From Ephydatia muelleri (taxonomy: Eukaryota > Porifera > Demospongiae > Spongillida > Spongillidae): 64,000 nucleotides of DNA. The notes under the pieces were generated by a model. It saw nothing but the letters and a program-made list of their open reading frames with translations. It was not told the origin of the DNA and made no database searches. The number at the start of each line of letters is the position of its first letter. Positions within the stretch are counted from its first letter, which is position 1. Both the position numbers and the translations under genes were made by a program. This document shows, piece by piece, positions 9,172 through 18,473 of the stretch. The stretch is from assembly GCA_013339895.1 (NCBI GenBank), contig JABACO010000002.1:3686084-3750083 (forward strand), written 5' to 3'.

Positions 9172-11870
9172 ATGGAGCAGGTGATAACAGCTCCAGTCAG
9201 AAGTGATTGTTATGAGAATCTTGATGGCGATCAAGTGCTTGATATCTTCCAAAATGCTACTACGAAGTACCGAGACTCAATTGCCCAGGCTCCGCCAGTG
9301 TTGCCAAAGGAAGGGGAAGTATATTTATTTGATTTAGGCCCCGACAATGCATCGTGGGAGCACATGAAGAAGAAATATCGGTACGATTTAAGTTCTAGCT
9401 TTAGCCTAAGTACATTTTAAACCCCTGACTTGCGTATTTATATGACGTTTCATTCGATGTATATGCTTCCACTCGCTCGGCCCCAATCCCTCGCTATAGA
9501 TGTGATCAGTATCGCTGGGTGACAAAAGGGGTGTATACTATCAAATGTGGAGTATATGAAGTGAAAAAGAGGTCAAATGCTATTGATAATGAACAGTCAC
9601 CTCAAGGAGGAGGTGATATGCAGTTTCGTCGATGGGAGTACTGGGGCTTCTCAGGTCTTTTCATACTACACTACACTGGAGACCACACGGTGTTTTCTGG
9701 GTTTGCACACAGGAATTCTAGGAAAATATCGAGACCATTCATACGATCAGCTCCGTACGTAAAAGAAAAGGTGAGGATTGCTGCTCCTAGATAGCCAATT
9801 AATAACGATACACATTCCTCCTAAACAGATAAATGCTGAGAATCTCATGAAGCCATGCAGACAAGTGTACCAAGATATAATAAACAGTGATGAAGGAGGA
9901 CCTAGGCATTCAGTGTATACACCACGTGACTACAAACAGGTAATGACCATTTTATACATTACAAGTATGTGCATGTGATAAGATGTGTACATATACAACC
10001 ATAAAAATGATGTGAAATAAAATGGGGACAAATGTAAATGGATTCAACGTGACATCTGGGGTGCCATAATTTATTATCACTATTGCCCTTTCTCATGTGC
10101 CATATTGTTTATTAGGTTAGAAATGCAAGAGATGAGACTAAACGGGAGCTTCGTTTATCACATGATGCCCTGTACAATGCATATCAGCTATCATTTCAAT
10201 TGAAGCTAACAAATCGAAAAGGAGAAAGTAAGGACTTTATCGAACATTTTCTGTTGCACCCTCGCATCGTTGTGCAGTTGTGGGCTCAGCCTCTACTGGG
10301 ATCATTAGAATTCCTACTGAATATTTGTTCAAAACCTGTAGTTTTGCACTATGATACCGTTTTTAATGTAGGTGACTACTACTTGTCCACTCTAACATTC
10401 AATAACAGCTTGTTCGTTGGAGAACCTATAATTCCATATGCATATTGAGTGCACTCAAGACGGTATCATTCAGACCACAAAGCTTTTCTTTCTGATATTG
10501 TTGATAATGTTCCTGGTCTTAAGACAAAAGAAGTTAATATTATCACTGATAGAGAGCTTAAGTTTGCTGATGTTTTCCCTGTTGGAAACCATTTGTTCTG
10601 CTGGAACCATATCCAGAATGATGTGCATTGGTATCTGAAGAATCATGCGAAATGTACAGCTGAAAAATTGAATCAATTTGTTAATGCATTTCAGCAACTT
10701 ATGCATAACCAGGTTACGGAGGCCGAATTTGAGGTTGAATGGAATAAATTAAAGAACACAGACCTCTTCATGTCTAAACCTACTATTATTCATTACTTTG
10801 AAAACAGTCTCATTCCCATGTTCAAACTGCACGCAGCAATTTGGATATTAAAGTCTGCAGGCATAAGTAATCCAAAGGAGGGTGTCACCAATAACTGTTC
10901 AGAGTCAATGAATGCTGTTTTGCACCGTCTGCAGCAATGGAAACAAGTACCATTAGATGTCATAGCTGTATCTCTATACCACCTTTCCGTGTTTTACTAC
11001 CGTGAAATTGAAAGATCTGTGCATCAGTGTGGACGCTGGGAAGTTAAGGAAGAGTATGATCATTGCAAGCGTGACCCATCATTAATGCCACGATTGGAAG
11101 TTGTTCCTGATCCACAGCAGATTGTAAGCATGTGTATGAATGCAAAAAGTACAGCTGGTATTGTTGCTGATGAGGTCAAAGACACTTCAGTTAGCAGCAG
11201 TGGTCATTTAGGTTTAGCTCAAGCTGCAATTACAGCAAATAGAGTGAAACTTGTGCAAAATGGTGCATGGGTGGTTACAGAAGCTGAAGGCACAACTCCA
11301 CATGCTGTTACATTATTTCCCAAGGAAACGTGTTCATGCAGTTCAACTAAAACATGTTATCACATTACAGCATGTAGACTAATGGTTGGATTGCCCCCAC
11401 AACTCCAGGGTGGTACAAATATAGCTGAATTGCAGAGGAGAGATCGCAGGAAGAGGGAGAGACCATCTGGAAAAAAACAGCCACGCAAACATGACTTTGG
11501 TGAACCTAAAGGTATGTTGCATGAAATGTAACATATAGATGCATGAATGTGTTTCTATTGCTGAACACACATCTTTGAATTTTTATAATTAATTGATACT
11601 TTTTCTGCATCCCGGCAGACAATAAATCTTCCAGTACACCACACATTTCAACACATGATGAGCTACCGTCTGGTCAGATTCATGCACTACCAACTTCCCA
11701 TTCAGAGAGATTCCCTCAATGTCCATTAAAGTACCCAGTACTGATTCTACGGAAGCTGTATGCAAATCAAGCATCCCCTCAGGTATGTATAGCATTATGC
11801 TAACGTGTACATCATATGATATATATTTCAGATGATAAAAAATGCTCACATAAACAACCATCATCCATAA
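9172..11870 (+). pseudogene. MULE DDE transposase with SWIM zinc finger, one in-frame stop
   Basis: Exons that join in phase: 9,172-9,380, 9,500-9,770, 9,829-9,939, 10,116-11,511, 11,619-11,782. All introns are GT-AG, mostly 58-190 bp. The N-terminal part has VYLFDLGP, DQYRWVTKG, FRRWEYWG and FILHYTGD, reminiscent of CG-1 or WRKY/GCM-type DNA-binding folds. The catalytic part has a first Asp in LHYDTVFNVGDYYLSTLTF, a second in NIITDRE followed by FCWNH, and a Glu in TNNCSESMNAVLH. A SWIM finger follows: CSC, then CYH, in CSCSSTKTCYHITACRLMVG. A TGA at 10,446-10,448 interrupts the main exon, with homologous-looking sequence continuing in the same frame (VHSRRYHSDHKAF). Transcription could continue into the region from 11,969 in phase, or end in an alternative exon at 11,832-11,870. 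Confidence 0.85.
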
Positions 11871-11968
11871 GGCCTATCCAGGAGTCAAAGTCCGTTAATG
11901 TGAATTGATATTGCATCTTTGCGGTTCCTATTTCTGATCACACCTTCTTGTGGTCAGACTTTTTGCAG

Positions 11969-13321
11969 AAAATAGATGCCAGATTTGCTGGGATTCTTTT
12001 GTGTCCATATGTCTGTAGAGCTGGCTTGGAGGAAGTAAGTTTTAAACAATCTCATTTTATTATTTCATTTATTGTATGCTATAGGAAATTGCATATTTGG
12101 AGGATGGTCAAATGGTGGTACTTCAAACTACAAGGTCTAACCAGATTGCATTCATTAAAAGGCTCAGTACCAATGTTTCTGGAATTCCAGAAGTTGAAGT
12201 AAAGGATGTGATGCACACTTACTTATAAGGGTACTTTAAAGGTCCCGCATTTTGATATAACACACGTGAATGGGCCTCTACATGACAATGTGTAATGTTT
12301 CTGTTCATTGTTCCAAATAGATCATATCAACTTATCCAGCACCAGACACATCAGAGCTTAACTACTATGCAGGAATATCTATAAGAAATGATCTTAGCTG
12401 CGACAGGTTTTTAGCAAAGTACAGATTTCTGACACAATACAAGAACTATTGCTAGCTGGTCTAATTTATATCGCTTGCAAGTATAAAGATCAAGACCTAT
12501 CTCACTTGAGATTCGAAAATGAAGATACCCTCTTGGGTGAAATCAACAGGTTTATGGATGGAGAAGATAACATAACAATTACCTATGCCAGGGGACCATT
12601 TTGCAAAACAAAGTCCGAAATCGTCAAGCTTATATGCATTTGTCGGTCACCATGGATTGAGGGCAGTACATCACGAGCCATATATGGAGACAAGCAGAAA
12701 GATTTTGCCAGTCATGTATGTTGCAAATAAAAAAACTGGTTCTATCATTTCTGTCTACGAAAATGTGATGTAAAGGTTCCCAAACGCACTCATGATTATC
12801 AGTGCCCAATGTGCCAATTTCCTTCGACTATTTCATGGGCACATTCAAACTACACAAATACCTGTACCTCTGACAACATTTTAACCATTTTGCTCCTTCA
12901 TTGTCATGAAATTCCAACATTTATCCGATGCATTGGTAACAGTCCTGCTGAAAAAGCACTCAAAGCTGCTTTGTGTACGATGCTAGACGGAGATGTTCAC
13001 AATGGAAAAACTATCATGCTTGACCATATTAAGTCGTGGGAAAAAATAAACTGTTTTGGATCAGAGTATTCTAACTTCCTGCAGATATTCGTTCATGTTT
13101 GGAAGTTTCACATTGTCTTGAAATGCAATTCTCCAGCGTGCCCCGTACCAAACAAAGAAAGGAGCCAAACATCGTACAGTTTACAACCTGAATATCCAAT
13201 AGAGGAACAGATATGTTCTCTGTTTCCGTGTATGGGGATGAACTTTGGCAAATGCTGTAGCCGTTTCCCAGATTCCCCTCCACCTGAAGAAAGAAGTGAA
13301 GTCCTGGTTTTAGCTACACCC
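11969..13321 (+). pseudogene. MULE C-terminal region with PHD-like finger, frameshift and stop
   Basis: Exons 11,969-12,034 (KIDARFAGILLCPYVCRAGL), 12,085-12,198 (EIAYLEDGQMVVLQTTRS...) and 12,321 onwards (IISTYPAPDTSELNYYAG...) join in phase 0 with each other and with the transposase exon ending at 11,782. I favour one long protein. A frameshift lies at about 12,405-12,450 and a TAA at 12,728-12,730. The frame then continues with KNWFYHFCLRKCDVKV and YQCPMCQ. Together with upstream KLICICRSPW and SHVCCK, the Cys/His order (CxC, CC, WFYHxxC, CPxC) resembles a PHD finger. The tail TSDNILTILLLHCHEIPTFI is an unassigned Leu-rich stretch. The open frame runs through the 3' TIR to a stop at 13,387. 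Confidence 0.65.
13302..13321 (-). repeat. MULE 3' terminal inverted repeat
   Basis: tcctggttttagctacaccc, the exact reverse complement of the 5' TIR at 8,168-8,187. Confidence 0.92.
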
Positions 13322-13330
13322 TTCCGCGTG
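13322..13330. repeat. 9-bp target-site duplication, right
   Basis: ttccgcgtg, identical to 8,159-8,167; sequence beyond it continues the paralogous arm (match to 914 and below, reversed). Confidence 0.9.
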
Positions 13331-14164
13331 GCCTTATATAAACAAGATGCGTATGTTTTATGTAGAGTATGCGTGACAAGTATTTAATAGTCTACAGTCA
13401 TACGACGCTATTAATACCTATTTGTATATAAGAGTACCAGCAGCATTGGAACTTACAACAGTCATAATGAGGTATTTATCTTCATGTTTATAAACCTAGT
13501 TTCCAGCCGTGGGGTAGGGTTACCGATACATAGGTACATGTACTTTAACCGCGGAATTGTAACATGTTTATCATTATTCATGCATGGTATCAGTATACGT
13601 CCGTACTCAATGCATGGCGTGGAATTTTTCAGAGAGACTATTTTTTGAGATCTTGTGAAGTTTCATTTTGCAGTGGTTGTGATAGACGCAACTCTTTTGA
13701 GCGAGAGATGATCATTGGTTTATAATGTCTCTGATTGAGCAATACGTATAGCTGGTAGCGCGTAGGTGTACATGAGCGGACTTTGTGTTGCGTGTGGGTG
13801 CATACATGGTTGTACGCTGAGTATACTTAGGGATGCGTTGGTAGCAAACGCTGAATGTACGTATATAGTAATGTCTTGATAGCCGTGTATGTACGCTGAG
13901 TGTGCTCCGTGACAAATTTGTGGTTTGAGATGTTGTTTACCAGTCCCAGTCCAGATCGAGTTACTGTAGCAGTAGATACCGCCTTTATTTGACCTCTGTT
14001 GCAGAACTCGTTTTTAGAATTGCCTTGGATACTTCAAAACTACAGCAGTACTGACAGCGCAGTGCGTCAATAGAGTCTCTCGTTCCCAACGGTGACTGAT
14101 ATGACGATTGAGCCATAAAATATTATACGACGAAGTGCAACGGGAGCATTTCGTTGATTGCAAA
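13331..14164. repeat. Upstream region of deaminase copy B, inverted match to 56-914
   Basis: Most of this block is the reverse complement of the DNA right of position 55. It includes gtatataagagtaccagcag (13,425-13,444) and the empty site of the 260-bp foldback near 13,411-13,420. About 350 bp (13,555-13,910) is unrelated to the other arm and carries tandem-like tgtacgct motifs. Similar sequence to 13,915-14,164 lies directly upstream of the starts at 18,474 and 22,079, so it is the shared 5' flank of the family and a candidate promoter. I see no defined promoter element. Confidence 0.6.
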
Positions 14165-14359
14165 ATGTCCACGGATACTCGTGTAAATAGCTCTGCCATT
14201 GCTGATAGCACATTTTCCACTCATGGCCCACCTAACTCAACTAATGGCACATCTATATTTATTGCCATTGATGGCGCATCCAACATCAAACTTATCTCAA
14301 CTGATAGCACACGTATCCCATTAATGATACACAAACTTTCTCGTACTGTAACATCCCCA

Positions 14360-14985
14360 CTGTTATCCCTACTGATGACACGCCTACCCCCACTGCTATC
14401 TCCACTGATGACACACCTACCCCCACTGCTATCTCCACTGATGACACACCTACCCCACTGCTATCTCCACTGATGACACACCTACCCCCACTGCTATCTC
14501 CACTGATGACACACCTACCCCCACTGCTATCTCCAACTGACACACCTACCCCCACTGCTATCTCCAACTGACACACCTACCCCCACTGCTAGCTCCACTG
14601 ATGACACACTTACCCCCACTGCTATCTCCACTGATGACACACCTACCCCCACTGCTATCTCCACTGATGACAAACCTACCCCCACTGCTATCTCCACTGA
14701 TGACACACCTATCCCCACTGCTATCTCCACTGATGACACACCTACCCCCACTGCTATCTCCACTGATGACACACCTACCCCCACTGCTATCTCCACTGAT
14801 GACACACCTACCCCCACTGCTATCTCCACTGATGACACACCTACCCCCACTGCTATCTCCACTGATGACACGCCTACCCCCACCCCCACTGCTATCCCCA
14901 CTGATGACACGCCTACCCCCACTGCTATCTCCACTGATGACACACCTACCCCCACTGCTATCTCCACTGCTATCCCCACTGATGG
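14360..14985 (+). repeat. 33-bp minisatellite in deaminase copy B, N-terminal array
   Basis: About 18 units of the pattern cccactgctatctccactga plus tgacacacctacc (33 bp, 11 codons). Some units are shortened (14,448-14,460, 14,530-14,570) or changed (cacccccac at 14,880). It is related to the 21-bp unit in copy C with a 12-bp actgctatcccc-type addition. Both strands are open in several frames, which produces false ORFs. Confidence 0.9.
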
Positions 14986-15479
14986 CACACTGGTACCCAA
15001 AATCTCTAAGATCAAATTTATCCCCACTGATCAAACTATGAGCCTTATTATCTTAGCACAATTTCTCAAAGATATCATCAATTCCACAATGTTCCACAAG
15101 AAACACTCAGTTTATGCAGTGTACCGGCTACAAGATACGAGTAACAACTTGCCGTTTCAAGAGGTTGCATTTGGCAGTGGTACACAATGGGAGAAAAGGA
15201 TTACGAGAGATAGTAAAGTGAACGTCGAAGATATCATATGGGACTCCCATGCGGAGGTCATTGCAAACCAATCGTTTCGTAGTTATCTGATATCTCAAAT
15301 GAAAAACCTTATCAGTCGTACAAAGGAATCAATATTTGAATATGACCGTTCATCGCCTTCTTCTACTAATACCATACGGTCCAGTCCTTCACCATGTTTA
15401 AAGTTGCGGTCTAATTTTCGGATTCATTTGTACATAAGTAAAGTGCCTTGTGGAGGTGCAGCAAATTGTTTAAATCCAG

Positions 15480-15915
15480 GAAGATCTGCCACTGAAGGCA
15501 CACCTAACTCCACTGATGGCACACCTAACTCCACTGAAAGCACACCTCACTCCACTGATGGCACACCTAACTCCACTGAAAGCACACCTCACTCCACTGA
15601 TGGCACACCTCACTCCACTGAAAGCACACCTCACTCCACTGATGGCACACCTCACTCCACTGATGGCACACCTCACCACTCCAGTGATGGCACACCTAAC
15701 TCCACTGAAGGCACACCTAACTCCCCTGATGGCACACCTAACTCCACTGAAAGCACACCTAACTCCACTGAAAGCACACCTAACTCCACTGAAGGCACAC
15801 CTCACTCCACTGATGGCACACCTCACCACTCCAGTGATGGCACACCTAACTCCACTGAAGGCACACCTAACTCCCCTGAAGGCACCCCTAACTCCACTGA
15901 TGGCACACCCATATG
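15480..15915 (+). repeat. 21-bp minisatellite in deaminase copy B, post-PCG array
   Basis: About 20 units of the type tccactgatggcacacctaa, encoding STDGTPN, STESTPH and variants, with three codon positions diverging independently. Two units carry a 3-base insertion (caccactccagtgatgg). It lies between the PCG motif and the WGKKEGC segment. Confidence 0.92.
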
Positions 15916-16907
15916 GGGTAAAAAAGAGGGATGCGTTATGGAACAAGAATACAGTGTCCGCTATGTAATAAAGTCATATACTGACAAGATAGCTTCTTTG
16001 ACTAAAGGTGGTGTACAAGGTGCTATCCTACACCCATACATCGGCAGAATTCAGATTGACACCATAACCATTTTTTAAATTCCCCAGAAAACATGGGGAT
16101 GCACGTGCAGAACTCTTGAAGTATGCAAACTCCGATACAAAAACTAAAATTATTTTCACTAGCCAAAACAGGAATGCTCAAGTTTCTCGGAAGAAGAGTT
16201 CAGAACATCCAGGACATGGATTTCAGAGTATCAATTGGTGGAAGGAAGATGAAGAAAACGTACATGCAAACTCCGATACAAAATTAAAATTATTTTCACT
16301 AGCTAAAACAGGAATGCTCAAGTTTCTCGGAAGAAGATTTCAGAACTTCCTGGACATAGATTTCTGAGTGTCAATTGGTGGAAGGAAGAAGAAAACATAC
16401 ATGTTTTTGATACAAGACACATTAACGATTTGCAACATGATCCTAGTCGAATATGCATGTCAAAAATGTGTGAAGCACTTTGTGATTGCCTAGATTTGAA
16501 CACAAATAAAGACACATCAAGACATGATTATATTAAAACGAATGGTTTAATTGATATCCTCCTTGATTTTGACAAGTTTGATATTGTATCCACAAACCAA
16601 AGTCAAACACATATCCAAATATGAGTGGTCACAAAAGTTTCTAATTTGTATTTTCTGATATTCCATTATGTGAATTCTCTTGATATAAAATATGATTTTT
16701 CTTTGAAATTTCATTTTTTTTTTTTCGTAACATATTCAAGAATATTTGGTTTAGAATACGTACGGAAAGTATTAGTACTTGATTTTTTCCGAGGAACTAA
16801 GGGGTGTAATAAAAATGTGACATGCACTATAACAACTAGTATGGGGCATAATTATTTAGCGATTGAAAAATTAACCTCTTTGCATTATGAAGCATAATAG
16901 TACTTGG

Positions 16908-17155
16908 ACACACACACACACAACATATACACACAACACACATACACACAACACATACACGCACACACAACACGCACACATACAACACACACACAACATG
17001 CACACGCACAACACATACACACACAACACATGCACACACACAACACGCACACACAACACATACACACACAACACATACACACACACAACACATACACACA
17101 CATAACACATACACACACACACAACACACACACAAACACACACACACACACACAC
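16908..17155. repeat. CA-rich microsatellite (unit B)
   Basis: A compound array of (CA)n with acacaacac, tacac and gcac variants. It begins just 3' of the deaminase copy and ends at ccgggataagaaagaatgg, a junction conserved in units C and D. Confidence 0.9.
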
Positions 17156-17348
17156 CGGGATAAGAAAGAATGGGTTGCAGTTGTACAAACACACCACACA
17201 AGCATACTATACACAACCACCATACACAACACGCCTTATGTCCACATGCATACACATATATTTGTACTGGAGGTTCACAAATGAAGGCAATGGTTTTAAA
17301 ATTATATAAATTAATAAACCACTTGATTTATTTTATATGCATTATATT

Positions 17349-17533
17349 AGTTAGGCAAATACTATGAATTCAATATTGTTGTCACCGATTAAGTAATGAT
17401 ATCAAAACCCTCATAAATCAACATATTCAAAGTCATCTAGCATCAAACTTATTCCATATTAAGGTTTGAGCTAATTAATTATGCATACGTAGCGGAATCA
17501 AATTGTAATTACACAGTTCATATTTGCCTAACT
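17349..17533. mobile_element. Short element with 13-bp TIRs (unit B copy)
   Basis: agttaggcaaata ... tatttgcctaact, same element as at 2,922-3,115 in opposite orientation. Confidence 0.55.
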
Positions 17534-17599
17534 TCTTCATAAACTTATTTTCCTTTGTTTTTTTTAATCAATACATATTACAACATAACACACAAGAAA

Positions 17600-18130
17600 C
17601 AACTAAAAAATAAAATACTGATAAAGTGAAGGTCCAGCTTTTGACAGCAGAGCTCTTGCACAGGACCTCAAGGTTGAGTCTGCCATAAATGGCAGCAGTG
17701 GCCTGGGACTTGGTGCACCTCATGGGTATGGCCAGACAAGTGGCAAGACGTGATAGTGTTTCCCCAGCCCAGCAGCCCAGCAGCCATAGGTCTCCACTGC
17801 TAGTGGTGTGCATTTCAAGCCCAACTCCAAGCACTTTAGGTCATTCGAATCATGCTTGCGACACTCCGCCACTAAAGCTGCAGACCCTGCCATCACTCCC
17901 GCTTCAGACAAAATAGAAGGGTTTAGCGTGAGGTAATAAGATCAAATGCAACTGGCTTCCCAAAAGACCAGTTGGTGACCAGAACATCTGCTGGTCTGGT
18001 GTTGCATTTGTCATGCCTGAAGCCACTGCCAACCTCGACCTGGGCAGATACATTAGCTCACCTACAACATTCCACAAACACATCACGGAGTTTATTGTCG
18101 CGGGAAACCACATCACCCCCATGCTTGCAG
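17600..18130 (-). pseudogene. Retroelement polyprotein C-terminal fragment (unit B)
   Basis: The minus strand encodes SEAGVMAGSAALVAECRKHD and KCTPLAVETYG, with PLNPSILSE and ADVLV-type segments in adjacent frames. It shows frameshifts and stops. It is the same relic as at 2,290-2,870 and in units C and D, located between the CA array and the 5' flank of the next deaminase copy. Confidence 0.6.
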
Positions 18131-18473
18131 GTAATGGGTACTTGAATATTAATTTCATTCATCAATATCAATGCCTACAGCTAACATGCGGACCTCGCCT
18201 CCGTGACAAATTTGTGGTTTGAGATGTTGTTTACCAGTCCCAGTCCAGATCGAATTACTGTAGCAGTCGATACCGCCTTTATTTGACCGCTGTTGCAGAA
18301 CTTGTTGTTCGAATTGCCTTGGATACTTCAAAACTACAGCGGTAATGACAGCGTAGTGCGTCAATCCGCAAAGAGAGTCTCTCGTTCACGGTACGCCAAC
18401 GGTGATAGAAACGACGATTGAGCCATAAAATATTATACACGAAGCGAAACGGGAGCATTTCGTTGATTGCAAA

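Larger units (their letters stand above)
14165..16620 (+). pseudogene. ADAR/ADAT1-like deaminase copy B (disabled)
   Basis: It starts with MSTDTRVNSSAIADSTF, then loses frame near 14,290-14,360 relative to the open copy. A 33-bp repeat array follows (TPTAISTDDTP-like). From 15,038 a 346-codon frame holds DSHAEVIANQSFRSYL (His and Glu of the active site) and YISKVPCGGAANC (second zinc ligand), then about 20 seven-residue repeats. The third zinc ligand Cys is replaced by Tyr in KSYTDKI. An 8-base deletion near 16,075 creates a stop where the open copy continues SENKFPRKHW. Further on, a 141-bp segment (16,125-16,265) is tandemly duplicated at 16,266-16,400. The remainder (DPSRICMSKMCEALCDCL) survives in another frame to 16,620. 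The lesions make it inactive as an editing enzyme. Confidence 0.85.

Noticed and set aside
14527-15041. Minus-strand and shifted frames over the deaminase minisatellites (VEIAVGVGVSS, ISGDSSGGRCV, THLPPLLSPLM)
   Set aside because: They are shadows of the 33-bp and 21-bp arrays. Only the STDDTP/STEGTP frame joins the deaminase motifs.
16836-17284. Cys-Val and Thr-His repeat frames over CA/GT arrays (also at 3.1, 20.5, 23.4, 26.9, 31.0, 35.1, 37.1 kb)
   Set aside because: Dinucleotide repeat translations; no coding context.
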